Below are positions 49,511 through 61,138 of a stretch of 64,000 nt of DNA, one piece after another; within the stretch, counting starts at the first letter, position 1, and every line of letters begins with the position of its first letter. A program made the position numbers and the translations under genes. This stretch comes from Gonatopus flavifemur. Its lineage: Eukaryota; Arthropoda; Insecta; Hymenoptera; Dryinidae. The notes beneath the pieces are model-generated. The model ran no database searches and was not told the origin of the DNA. It saw nothing but the letters and a program-made list of their open reading frames with translations. The stretch is taken from assembly GCA_018340375.1 (NCBI GenBank), contig JAFFJZ010000003.1, positions 16,430,001-16,494,000 on the forward strand, read 5' to 3'.

Positions 49511-51140
49511 AAAACGGGTCCTGACGCTCTTAGAGTTATCCATCTCCTTCCTTGTGGTCCGATATTCTCTCACGGGAATTACTCAGGATTCTTTTCTTCC
49601 AAGTAAACGTGGCTTAGCTTTACCAATTGCAAAATGCTGCCGGAGCCAATCATTTATTGATAGTATATTACAGATACCCATCTCAACGTTAGCGTGTAGT
49701 TAGTTGGTAGGTATCATAACTTGTCCCGGAGAATCGAATAAATCTTGGTATGATCGATCTCTTTCGAATATCTAAGATGAAGTGAATTCGAATACACCAA
49801 GTATCAAATAAATAATCATTCCTGGGAATAACACTCGAATACGTGTTTTGATTTTTTTTTTCGTAGGGTTCGGGACACGATGATAACAGAATATTCGATT
49901 CGTATTGACCGAAGAAGGTTTATCAAATATTTTACATGACTATCCTGATGAACTATAGGTCAGAGATAATTGAATTTACTGTAAAGTAGGGTTTTTACTA
50001 CTTTCGTTCATGTTTGAGTCGATTCATTTGCATTATACTATTATATATTCTTTCTAAGAAAGGAAATCAAGAGATTATTCAATTGGAAATCATTGCCGGA
50101 TATTAAACATCTCTGGTAATTTCCTTCAGGTTGAAGTGTACAAGTTGGATGGGGTTAATTTTCTATTGGTTACATACAAATGTTTGTTCACGTCCAATAT
50201 ATTATCAATCAACATAGACTGTTCAATGGATATTTCTTAATTGAATTTTCTTCGCGTCTACTCATTTTCCAAAAAAATTTGCTATTAACATCAATTAATT
50301 GGTTCCCAATAATGCTTCTTGCTCGTCGGGTTCCAAGGTTCATTTAAGGTTCATTTAAGGAATAACACAAATGTATTCGAACAAAAAAATTGACTCATGA
50401 AAAAGGTATGTTAATACAGAAAAAACCATTAGATAAGTGTAGTCTAGACTCTGAAGATTCTTCCAGGTGACTTATTCAGGTCTCTCATTGCTCCAAAGTG
50501 GATCAATCGTCTGTTTTTCTTGAATCTGAAAAAAACGTCTGACTGGCATATGTGGCTATGAGTTCTAACAGAAATAAGGATCGAGTGACAAGCATTTCCC
50601 CCTTTATCAGGTGCATGAACCATTATGTCTCAACTCAACCACTCTAAATTTCCCCACGTTAAACCTGAAATCGCCACAGGCGTAATTTTGTATTATAATG
50701 ACGGGTCTTGTCCCAAGATTATACAAGCTTTTCCAAAGTCTCATGAGGATTTAGCGAGACTATAATAAAAGAGGCTAGAAAAAGTTGGAACGGCTTTCTG
50801 GTCCTCTAATTTGCTATGTTAGAATCAGTTTTGAATTTTTCTTAGTACAACCTTTGAACGTTTTACAGCATGACTTGTCCAACAGATTCTTATAAACTTC
50901 TTCGTAATTTCAATGATCATATGTTCCAGGAATAATTTCTGGAGCATTCCCAATGCGATTTCATCGATTCAGATTTCAAAAGAACTAACGATCCGAGGAA
51001 TGGCCGATATCAAATTGCTTGAAAAGTATGTAATCAGAGAAAGAAATGAAAACGATGACATTCAAATTTTTCCCCATTGTAACTGAAATGATTGAAAAAA
51101 TTTCCAGTTAAAGAACATTATGCTCAATACTTGAACACAA

Positions 51141-51163
51141 TCTTCTTCTTCTTCTTCTTCTTC
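51141..51163. repeat. (TTC)n microsatellite
   Basis: Perfect TTC tract on the plus strand. Confidence 0.9.
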
Positions 51164-51592
51164 GAATTAGCTTCGTCTCCGAATCAATAAAAGTCCTTTG
51201 AAAATGGTTTCACCGTGGTAATTTCATATCATATTGGACAGAAAAGCAATTTGAACTTCAACATCAAAGAATGAAATCCACAGACTATGTCATATTGAAT
51301 CCTCAAAAACAATTTTCTTCGTCTTCAGACGGTACAGAGATTCTTTTGAATTAAATTTATATAAAAAAGGAATGTTGTATATAGGAATTTGAAAGTTCAA
51401 AAATTCCAACTCTCGTCTGGTTTTGACGTATTCGAAATGACCGCAAGGCATTCGAATCTTGGAATAATTTGTTCTACTCAATTAAACTTGCTTTTCAGAT
51501 TTATCATGACTAACGATACGAAGATCAAACAAGTGAATAGAAATACCTCTGGAGGAACAATGAGGTGAATCGTGAAATCAATACAATCGCAC

Positions 51593-51614
51593 CACAACAA
51601 CAACAACAACAACA
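51593..51614. repeat. (CAA)n microsatellite
   Basis: Perfect CAA units. Confidence 0.9.
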
Positions 51615-52179
51615 GCGATTGAAAAGAAAAATGGCAAACCTGAACATTCCAATCATGAATTAAGTGTTTTCAATTCTATTTAGTTAACAGTATCAGTTTT
51701 TACGATGGTATTGAAAGGATGAATGCTCACGGCGGCACACCTAAGGTCGTGTTATCCAATCATTTAATAGATACTCGCTTGCGGAAGCGTGTTATACGAT
51801 GACCATTCATTGCCGTTGTTGTATATTATACCCACGATGTAGTTTGAACCGTGTTGGCATTGCTGCTGATACGGCATAGCATAGAATACGCCGTGTGGTC
51901 TATAAGGCATCAGGAATTACTATATAGAAAGCAGTTGATACTTACACCCGTTGTATCGAGCCTATGTCACGTCGTATAGTGGAAACAGTGAATACAGGAA
52001 GAGTGAAGGGAAGAACGGGATGAGAAACATTCGCTAGGAAGTACATATACGTAGGTTGAGAGCTTGTTAAGGTCCTTTGAGCCCCATAACCTTCGTTCAT
52101 GGATGTTCCATAAGGGAATCGTGGGTATATGATAATCATGTGCATTTATCCTCGTATGATGTTCATACGTATAAACGTG

Positions 52180-52203
52180 CGCGTGTGTGGATCCACACAC
52201 GCG
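52180..52203. repeat. 24-bp perfect palindrome centred on GGATCC
   Basis: The half-site CGCGTGTGTGGA is followed directly by its exact complement TCCACACACGCG, with no spacer. The surroundings (ACGTATAAACGTG, GCGTGTCTCG) are also CG/TG-rich. A spacer-free 12+12 palindrome suggests a dimer binding site or slipped-strand origin. Confidence 0.8.
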
Positions 52204-53123
52204 TGTCTCGCATCGCTTCAAGAACGGCCAACTCGCGCGATTCGTTCAAAAATCTCAAACTAATAAACTTCCTTGTAGCCTTATTAACGTCTCATTGCCG
52301 TGTTTTCATACTTTATCCGTCCTATCCCACTCTTATTTCTCCGTTGTCTTTATAAGTTTCTTCCAACGTTATATTCCACCTCGTTATACGTAAGCATCGT
52401 GGATAGTTCGTCATTATTGTTGAACCTTTCGTTAAACTTATTTCATGACAGTTTGATCACGATTAACGGTTCCCTACCGTGTATTCTACCATGATGAGAC
52501 CTTACGAGTCATGATTATTTGTAGTCCAAGTGCATACCCACCGATGAATCTCTACATTCTAACGGATTTCACGGATACAATGCATACACGGTACACGCCT
52601 TGTACGTACGTATTTAGAGTCATGAAACTGAACCCTTTCTTTCGATTCTCTTTCTGTCACGAAATTAGTTTTATTTATTGTGTGCTTTGTGAGATCCAGT
52701 TTCCTTTCATGCGCCTAGCCTTTCTACGATCTTCCATTTGCATTCGTGGAAAATATCTTGAAACTGTGAACAAATTTCACATTTGATGAATTTCCAAAAG
52801 GAATTCTTTTACAGCGTATATCGAGATATGATCACTGAATTCGCTATGTTGTTGAGAAATCATGAACTCCCAATGATGCAATTGGAGATCATTTCTTCTC
52901 TTAATTGAATGCATCTTGAGATGTCAAGCAACGATTCAAACCATCTCCCGAGATATCACTCTTTGAACTTCAACACGACACGTCAGTCGTGACATTTTTA
53001 TGTTATCTAAATGAATTGTAATGTGTCGTAATTTCATGTCACGACAGCTCACGTACGTACAACATTTCTGTTTGGTTATTAGCTGATAGTTGAGAACATC
53101 ATTCTGACAAAAACACGCTGAAG

Positions 53124-53294
53124 ATGAAAGGTCACAACAAGGAAACGAATAATGTGTCACGCTTGTTCCTTGATGGTTTTAAAGATTCAACACCAGTCAC
53201 CGACGAGTACCAAGATTCTTTTGATGTTGACGTCTCCGGTCGGCAAACCAATAAGTTCCGTCGACGCCACGTGTTGGCCTCGATGTACACGTAA
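53124..53294 (+). CDS. Short frame of 56 codons, unidentified (weak)
   Basis: The frame opens with MKGHNKETNNVSRLFLDGFK and ends with RRRHVLASMYT before TAA. The middle (STPVTDEYQDSFDVDV) is acidic and well mixed, and the codons are GC-richer than the AT-rich flanks. No domain or signal peptide is recognised. An AG acceptor-like site after TTTGGTTATT lies about 40 bases upstream, and an in-frame TGA sits between it and the ATG. It could be a small exon with a start codon, a small secreted-type ORF or chance. Confidence 0.15.
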   Translation: MKGHNKETNNVSRLFLDGFKDSTPVTDEYQDSFDVDVSGRQTNKFRRRHVLASMYT

Positions 53295-53389
53295 ATGTAC
53301 AACGGAACTACTTTTCCCGCACGTCTTCGATAATATTTTTCTAAAAGCAACTCGATCAGTTTTCTGCTGAAAAACTTGAATTTGCTATT

Positions 53390-53414
53390 AATATATATAT
53401 ATATATATATATAT
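53390..53414. repeat. (AT)n microsatellite
   Basis: About 12 perfect AT units. Confidence 0.9.
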
Positions 53415-54740
53415 TCAACGTGTATATGTGGTATGATTTTTCGATTGATGAGCTACGAGAAAAAATACTAAAATGATCCGATACTATGTGAAATTTCATA
53501 CGCAAATCATATATCATTGTCGAATATTCGTACTGATGCATCGAATGAGAATGGAATAACAAGAAATCTTCTGCTTAGTCAATTAACGTGATTTATATTG
53601 TGGATTATATTTCATTAGAACGAAATATATCCGTTTTAGGATTCAGTGCTATGCTTAGTCCAATATTTAACCACATCCAACCATATATGCTTGTCATACC
53701 CTATTCATGTATCTAGCAACTGTAGATTGAGCACTGCGGTGAGATTACAGAGGGAATTTACGTCGATATTAGCATAAAGACGGAGCGCAAATATTCATCG
53801 ACATCAGAGTGAGATATGTTCCCAGTTTGAAGACTTCCTAGCTTTCCCGAAGAGCCATGCACTAACCCATGGTTTATACCGCGATTGAGAAATAATAGAG
53901 AAATGGATCACCGATCTATGCGTTGAGGAATCTTTTCGAACACCCCTCACTCGAAGTAAAAAAGATAACAAATAAAAATGCAGTCGTTTGACGAAGGTTT
54001 TGACTTTGCGATTGAAAAATTCATCATTTTGGAATCGTAGAGAAAAGCTAGCTTAAAATATATGGCGGAAAGTTGAGAATTCGTTGGAATTTCCAAGGAC
54101 GTCCAGCTCAAAGTTCGTAGATCTCAGCAATTGTGCGACAAGAGTTATTCGAGGACAATGGGCTGAGGTTGGCATCGCGTACACCCTAGTAGTTGTAAAT
54201 GCTGGAGGTGTATACGAAACATGTGCGGACAACACTAGGAAGACAGGAACACGTGAATAGAAGCTGTAGTCCAAAAAGGGGAGACCGATAGGTTAGAGTG
54301 AAATATAGGGATAGGGTGAGGGCACCCATAAAAATCTACAGCATATGTCCCCAGGCTCGAGAACATGGAGGTTGTCGTCCAATTTCCACCTTACGTATAC
54401 ATAGACGTACACATACACGGACCATTGACGACGCATTGTAAATCCACCTGATCTTCCTTCATGGCCCTCTACCGCTCGTACCACCACCCCAGCGATGCGT
54501 GATACATCTGGTTGCAGCACATACAACGAACACTACGTATTCGATTATACGTTAATTCGTTCCAATGTGATCATACGTACATGTGTGTAAACGGTAATAT
54601 ATATTTATATATGTATGCATAAGGTACGCGAAGCAATAGACGAAGAGGAAAACAGATGTCTGTTCGCACATTAACATGCATGAACGTACAATATATCCAG
54701 CGACCTTTCTCTTTATCCTCATCTCTGTGCATGAGTGTGT

Positions 54741-54763
54741 ATCTCTCTCTCTCTCTCTCTCCC
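54741..54763. repeat. (CT)n microsatellite
   Basis: About ten CT units followed by CCCTC. The minus strand reads GAGAGA, a GAGA-factor-like site. Confidence 0.9.
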
Positions 54764-54769
54764 TCACCG

Positions 54770-55000
54770 ATCAATTGGCATAATTAATTGCACCCTCCGC
54801 CAGAGCAAGGGTCGTTCCAATGGGATAGGATGGGTTGGGATCGCCAATCATTGACGATCGTTCGAGCGAAAATGCCGCTGATAATCCACTTATGCGCGTC
54901 CTTAATATAGGTATCATTGTTGTCGAGTGACGATGGCGATGATCATGATCATGATCATGATCATCACGATGATCGTGTTGATGATGATGGAAAATTCACA
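54770..55000. promoter_or_regulatory. Enhancer-like GC-richer island
   Basis: Directly beside the GAGA tract lie GGCATAATTAATTGCACC, CGCCAATCATTGACGATCG, GCTGATAATCCACTTATGCG and a GATCAT tandem. Homeodomain cores (TAATTAATTG), an Otx/Bicoid-like TAATCC and CpG-rich words are packed in about 230 bases without a frame. This composition fits a cis-regulatory module, but no conservation data are available. Confidence 0.3.
54939..54990. repeat. GATCAT/GATGAT tandem repeat
   Basis: GATGATCATGATCATGATCA continues into TGATCATCACGATGATCG and GATGATGATGG. Each GATCAT unit is close to palindromic. Confidence 0.85.
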
Positions 55001-55475
55001 AATTTGCACACTAAAGTAGAAATATGCTCGGCTCTCGTGCTGTCAAGAGAAAAAAAACCACACTTCCAGTGAATTACAGAGATTTCGAGCGAAATAACGC
55101 GGTACCGTGTGATCATCATTCTCACAAATAATACAGCACCTTGAAGTATCATTTATATTCTCTTGGAATTATTCGATAACCCTTAATCATAATTTATATA
55201 ATTTACGAATCATCTGATGTAATGGATTCACACTTGTTTGAGTCCTTCCTGATATAATTGGAAAAGTATCAAAGATTCTTTCCAATCGAGGTGATTTATT
55301 TCGAATTTCTAGCGAAAAATACGCGATAATGAGGTTGGATAGAATGATATTTGGAATTTCGTGTTTGAATCTGAATTAAGAAATTCAATGATTGATGATT
55401 TGTAAAATAAACTGTAATACAAACACCAGAAATGAGAATTTCTGCTCAAGTGAGATTGTAATCGAAGATAAATAT

Positions 55476-55511
55476 TTTAATCAGGTCATTTTTTTCATGT
55501 TTCAGGTGCGT
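55476..55511 (+). other. Possible recursive (ratchet) splice site, AG/GTGCGT
   Basis: CATTTTTTTCATGTTTCAG ends at 55,505 and is followed at once by GTGCGT. A TTTTAAT branch-point-like word lies about 25 bases upstream. The donor is weaker than at 7,082 because GTGCGT departs from GTRAGT. Both sites point along the plus strand, 48 kb apart. Confidence 0.22.
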
Positions 55512-56325
55512 ATTTCAGCAGTCATAATGATCGTATTTGAAATGCCAGTGAGTAGAAATCTTTATTCTCTTCTGAATGATTTGTAAGATTTTCAGAGATA
55601 TTCGGAGATGATCAATCCATAGGGTGCATATTACGAACTCTTCCATGAATCGAAGATCCCCGTATTCTTTCAGCACATATTTGAATTTCATCCTAGATTC
55701 ATCGAATATATGATAAGAAAATAAAATGATTCTAACCAACGATATGATACAAACATTAAAATTCATTTTTCAAGGATTCAACTAAGACAAAAGAATAGAA
55801 AATATCTAATTATAATAGGATATTATTCAAAGATTCAGTAGTTGAATGCTGTTACTTGAGAGAAAAATATACAAAGGAAAGTCGGGTTTGAACAAATGAT
55901 GAAAGACTTGCAAATTGGCAATTTCAGCCCAAAGGAAGGTATGAATTCGATTAAGTGAGTTACGACGACAATCAGACAGGAGATGTATCAAGTGTGCCTG
56001 TCAAGAACATTTTGATAGCTGAGATTCCAGCTTTGACTTCATAAATTTTCATCGGGAAGTGTAATAATAATCATTGGTTTGGAATAGCGTCCAAACTGAT
56101 TGAACCCAAATAGAAATGCTTGAAGAATTTGCGAGGCTTGAAACACTCCCTAGAAGAAAAAAACGGTCTAAGATAACTAGTTCTGCTAAAAATGCCAGGT
56201 AGAACCGGACAAAGAATTGTTTTCAGACTCTGAACGGATTTTAGAACTCTGAGTAGAACAATTACTACAACTTCATAGGCTCAATTAACCTTTGTATAAA
56301 TCACTACCATAGTGAAGAAAAAACA

Positions 56326-56600
56326 CCAGATAAGAATCCGGAAAACCAGGCCGTATCTGAGTGTATCCAGGCGCGAATACTGGTTTTGCAGCGATCCTTT
56401 ATCTGGTTCTGGATCCTATCGCGGTTTTGTAGTACCGCTACAAATAAGTGCCATCCGAATTTTAACTGGGATTCGGAACAATTTACAGCCTCAAAACCCG
56501 CATAGGATACAGATAGAACCGAATAAAAACTCGCCGCAAAACCCGTATTCACCCGGATACAGCAGTGTGGCCAGGTTGGGTTATTTTCCGCCGATTGGGC
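56326..56600. mobile_element. Foldback element, copy 1
   Basis: GTATCCAGGCGCGAATACTG and GTTTTGCAGCGA pair with TCGCCGCAAAAC and CCGTATTCACCCGGATAC on the right. Inside, GGTTCTGGATCCTATCGCGG and TTTTG pair with CAAAACCCGCATAGGATACA and GATAGAACC. The unit is G+C-rich against its flanks. An antisense copy of its right part occurs at 57,417-57,530. ACACGGGAAAAAAA follows at 56,686 and may mark the true right end, as in the CACGG-ended family. Confidence 0.6.
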
Positions 56601-56864
56601 TGCTCGAAGAGCTCATCGGCGAGTAATTTCCTTGCTACGGCGACTGATAGCCAATTGGGCCATCTTGGGCTGATTCTACATCTTGACACGGGAAAAAAAA
56701 TTAAGCGATCTTGAGTGATCCGTTTTACTAATCCTGACTACGTATAGAGTTCCTTTCAAGAGAAATATTGCATGCGATCGGTTGATCCTCATGGCACGAG
56801 AACGAATTCTGAGAGACTGGTCTAACGACTAGAATACACCTGTCACCGCGAAGGAAGATTAAGA

Positions 56865-57015
56865 ATACAGTCCACTCTGGTTATAATCCTATCACTTATA
56901 ACCCTTGCTCATATTTGTTCTGCTTCAATGAGCACAAATATTCCTCCGCTCTAAGATCGCCCGTAGTTTTGGTTAATACATCTTGCTATAAGCCTCTCTG
57001 GTGAGTATAATCCTT
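56865..57015 (+). mobile_element. pogo/Tigger-like remnant
   Basis: TACAGTCCACTCTGGTTATA, ATCC and CACTTATAACCC resemble the terminal repeats of pogo-type elements (TA-CAGT..., TTATAAC). At the other side GCTATAAGCCTCTCTGG and TGAGTATAATCC look like more of the same repeat words, but no clean inverted terminus is left. Non-autonomous or truncated. Confidence 0.35.
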
Positions 57016-57416
57016 AGCCTGAGAAATTGCTCAACTGGAGACCATGGAAAATGTTGAATTCATTTTGATATGCGATAAGCACAAAGATGTCCATATAACA
57101 TTGACTGGAAGTCGGAAATGAACGAAATGTTGAATTTCCAATATACACAATTTTATATATGTGGTATGTTTCAACATGAATTGGACGAGGCTTATAAAAA
57201 GTAGTGCAAGACAAAATTTTTACTTATGGTGGCAGGGACGTCGATTTCTCCAAACTGTCTTCCCTTACAACCTCTAAGCGAGGTTGGAGACCAGATTGTA
57301 CTGTATCTATTTTGAAATCGAATGTTTATTTTTAAATAAAACTCATCGTTTAATCATTTTTTGTTGAAATTCTATTGTGAGTTACTTTTGGGCTCCTACA
57401 AAAATTTATCGGCTAC

Positions 57417-57530
57417 TTTGAGCTACTCGAGCGCTCTCTTTGGGCTACAGTTGGTAATAAAAAACTGGCCACACTGGGATACATTCTATCTGGGTTTTAT
57501 GCAAATTCTCATCCAGATTCAATCCAGTTC
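57417..57530. mobile_element. Foldback element, partial inverted copy 2
   Basis: TGAGCTACTCGAGCGCTC, AAAACTGGCCACACTGGGAT and CTGGGTTTTATGC match, in the reverse direction, GAGCTCTTCGAGCAGC, CTGGCCACACTG and GGGTTTTGC of the 56.3-kb element. Only this part is recognisable, and the ends are lost. Confidence 0.45.
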
Positions 57531-59313
57531 CTCATCAACTTTCTTCCCAGGACAAGCCATGAAAAAACCCTCACTAGGCTTTGAACGGCCTAAAGAATGA
57601 ACATAGTGATTTCTCCTAGAGTACCTCGCCAAAAAAACTTCAACGATTTCGGAACAGTGGCCCTTTGAAAGTATCCTATACTCCCCCAATATTCAGTATA
57701 TATAATGGAATCCTTCAGAAGATTTTTGCATTTTTTCACCGTTTCGAGACTCCTTAAGGTTCTCGATACCTAGGGCCCACCTAAAGCCCCTGGAATGCCA
57801 AAAATTTCAAAGTCATATACAATATTATATATAATTGTGACAATTGTTCCACTCGGGATATAGGGATGAAAAATTCCGTCGCAGATGAGGCCTCCATGGA
57901 AGTTAAGACCCTTTAAACAGCTCTGGACGTAACTTTAGCCACGAGATATCAGAAGTGAAAATACATAATCAAATTCCAGACACCTCGTATGAAGGATTCT
58001 GTATACATCAGATAGGATCAATACCTTCCAAACAGAAATCCCTAGACATAAAATTTATGACGCTAAATAATAATCTCCAGTCCACGATTGATATCGATGA
58101 TATCGGTTATAGAATTTCGAGAATAGAATACCGAACAATTCACACATTCCCAATCAGGTGTTTTTATTATTCCATGGTCTTACAATTCTGCCAAGTTATA
58201 AATCTTGCAGGGGATTGATTGTACGATACATCGTTCGATTCGCACGTGTATGAGAACCAAAAGTAGATGACGAACGAGAAGGCAACGCCGTTCGTACAGA
58301 AAATTCCATATGAACCAAATGATGGAAAGAGTGTATAAGGGAGAGAAGAAGAATGAATTGAAGGGAAGTGAACTTGCGGCGCATATTTCAACGTCTGCAA
58401 GCTTCCGTTTCTTTTTCCCTTTTTTTTCCTTCTCTTTCTCCTACGTTTTTTATTTTTGGTGGGGAAGACGTTTGTATCTCTTGACTTTCTCATTCCTTCC
58501 TGATTCTTTTATCTATCGAAGCTACAGAATTTCTACTGTCAAAATGAAAGAATCAACAAACGATTTGTCTTTACCATCCCATGACAGATTGGTGAAAAAA
58601 CATCGTTGAGTTCTGATTTTACATTGATTCTTGTCCTCCGTGTAAAGAATTTCGTTTCGCGTGTAAAATGATAACTATGCATATTCATCTATTGATAAAT
58701 CTTATGAGATCTTCTATGTATTCGAATTGTATTTTTATAAATATTCTGAAATTTTGAAAACGGAACAAGCGACAATATCACTAGATATCTAATCATCTCT
58801 CTCTGATGTTTCTCCAATCTTGCGCATTCTTGTGATTTTTGAGATTATCAAGTGAGAAATTATAAAACGAAAGAGATGATAACACGTTGTTCAGTTTCAT
58901 CACCTTATCTTTTATTACCTCTTTTGTGAATAGGTAGGAACATGTGAGTTCTCCAACGCACAGAAAAGATGATAAGAATATGATATAACAATAAAAATAG
59001 AATAATTCATCGAACTGAATCGTGGGATTTTACATTGAAATTCACATCACGTTTTTCATCGATTGAATGAAAAAGTTCGAACAAATCAGGTATGTCTTTT
59101 ATCACTTTTCCTTTCATAACAAATTTCCATCAAATTTTACATGAAATTATTACATACACAAACATACTATGATATTTTTGAAGTATTCTTCAACTGTTTT
59201 CATCGCGTGTGGTCGAATTTCGATTGAATTTTCAGAGAGCCATTTTGAAGGTTCTGAAAACCCAATAAAATTGGCCTCTAAAAATGTTATTTCACACCAT
59301 ACCCGGTTTCAAG

Positions 59314-59343
59314 TTGCATCCGTATATTTCAATACGGATGCAA
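59314..59343. repeat. Perfect 12+12-bp hairpin
   Basis: TTGCATCCGTAT and ATACGGATGCAA are exact complements around a six-base loop (ATTTCA). It is compact and stable. It has no T-run that would mark a polymerase III terminator and no nearby RNA gene. Confidence 0.65.
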
Positions 59344-59439
59344 TTCATCTGTATACGTCATAATGTCACGTCAGTTGACGCGCACGTACCGATGCTGAAA
59401 TGGGTCACGTAAACGTTGATGATTTGAATAATCAATCGA

Positions 59440-59700
59440 TCCTTTCAAAATTACGGCTTTGATACTACCGATGATCATTGATTTTCCTTAATTAGAGCTC
59501 GGATTCAGATTACTCAATTAACTGATGATGCCCAATTCGATGATGTCAATTGCCCTACAATGCAGCACGACGTGTCATGTCCTAGGATCGTTTCTCTGGG
59601 ACAGGGAATTAAATTCATTAAATTAGTTTAATCCGAGCGGCAGATTCTCGGATACTCTTAATTAATAACATCCGTGAGTTGATTGGACGAAGAGTGTTCA
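59440..59700. promoter_or_regulatory. Enhancer-like island
   Basis: TTAATTAGAGC, ACTCAATTAACTGATGATG, GGAATTAAATTCATTAAATT, AGTTTAATCCGAGCGG and CTCTTAATTAATAACATCC bring at least five homeodomain-type cores and a TAATCC site into 260 bases, with GC-richer spacers such as CAGCACGACGTGTCATGTCC. There is no frame. Regulatory function is inferred from motif clustering only. Confidence 0.28.
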
Positions 59701-60579
59701 AGAAATGTCCAAGATGTACCATGAAAACATTGAGTCTGCTGATATCTGGGAGGAAATTTACACAATAAACTTGCAGCGTTTATTGCCTAGGGATGGAACT
59801 TTTTCAATCACGTTAAAGACTAGTTAGGTCATTTATAACCAAAAATTGCTTACCCGTGACTGGGAAGTTAGCAGTTGAAGAAGACGAGGAAAATTCATAA
59901 AGAAGATTCTGAAATATTTCGAAGTATATAAGAAATTACTGAAACCCGGTTGTGAAGGAACTCAAAATTACATAGCCCTTCTTCCTCAAGGTGAACCAGA
60001 ATAATTACGCACTGTCGGAGACTTCTTAATTAGTTTACTTCAGTCAATGTTTATGATGTTGGTTATTTTGCAACCATCAACGGGTTTCCTCGTTTCTCAT
60101 CTGCCGTAATCAACCAGTTTTTCATTGCAAAAAAAATGTAATTTAAATATTCTGAGCAATATTAAAAATAACGAAGTCATTCCAACTTTATTTGAAGAGT
60201 ATAAAATGAAATCACTTCATCTTATATCAGTAATATTTTCTTTGATCTATATCACGAGTGATTTTTACTTTCGTTAATTCAATCTCTACCTCAACGAAAG
60301 TGTATTATAAATGAAGATTCATTTGTTATTTTCTCTTCACGCCTCTCATTTATGAATAGCGAAGAGAACAAAAGACACAATTCTGAGGAAAGTGAAATTT
60401 GTACCATATCTATCTTGTGTGTCATATCTATCTTTTCATCCAAATGATAAATGGTCATGAATACATGTTTGATTGACAACCAGTACAAACAGTGGAATAT
60501 TTTTTTCTTGCTGTTTCATTGTCAGGAGTTCCTATAAAGTTCATTCAAAGTAGATCAAAACTGTAATAATAGACAATTT

Positions 60580-61138
60580 TTGAACGTTGTGTTCGTTGAG
60601 AAGGATTCGTTGTTTTCTTTCAGCTATGATCGGACAAAAAAAAAACATCGTGTCTGGTTCATCTACGACAACAACCAGAACGCCAGAGAGAGAATGAAGG
60701 AAATTACTTACACCGTTATATACATAAAAATAAGTGGATATCACGTGAACAAAACGGCCATGTGAGCAACATCAAGTTAGTTTTACTTTTTATCACGGTG
60801 AATAAGAGGGTCCCGAAAACTTGGAGAGTTATTGTCATGGAAACGTGTGTACAACTACTCTTCTCCTTCCTCGTCTGCTATCTACTTCTCGTTTCGTTTC
60901 CATTAGCAACACTCGTTGTTCGTTTAAGGAGAAGGAGGTATCCGAGGAAAGCAACGCGAACGAGGAAATGTTTCCGAGTTACCTTATTCTTCGAAAATTG
61001 TTAGCTTTACTATTTACCGAATGGGAGGATTGTGGGGGAGGACTGGTTCACGCAACAACGATGGAAAAATCGAAGGGCAAGGGAAAAATTGACTGGAGTA
61101 ATCTGATCAACCAATACACAGTCCTCTATTTACATTGA
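60580..61138 (+). other. Overlapping open frames of 61, 80 and 105 codons, coding status doubtful
   Basis: A 61-codon frame ends at the ATG of an 80-codon frame (60,762-61,004) that reads a hydrophobic stretch (LLFSFLVCYLLLVSFPLATL) followed by basic residues (RLRRRRYPRKATRTRK), like a single membrane segment. A 105-codon frame (60,821-61,138) overlaps it in another phase, with a mixed charged middle (KEKEVSEESNANEEMF). Two competing long frames in one slightly GC-richer patch suggest low stop density more than a gene. No family is recognised. Confidence 0.12.

Larger units (their letters stand above)
47291..56325. other. Non-coding stretch with microsatellites and islands
   Basis: No complete gene is supported. 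Notable pieces are entered separately: the purine-rich tract at 49.1-49.5 kb, the 24-bp palindrome at 52,180, a 56-codon frame at 53,124, microsatellites, GATCAT repeats and the splice-like site at 55,505. A strong pyrimidine run ending TTTTCACCAG-G-GTAAGA at about 47,411 resembles an acceptor one base from a donor. AAGGTTCATTT is duplicated in tandem at about 50,336-50,358. Confidence 0.5.
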
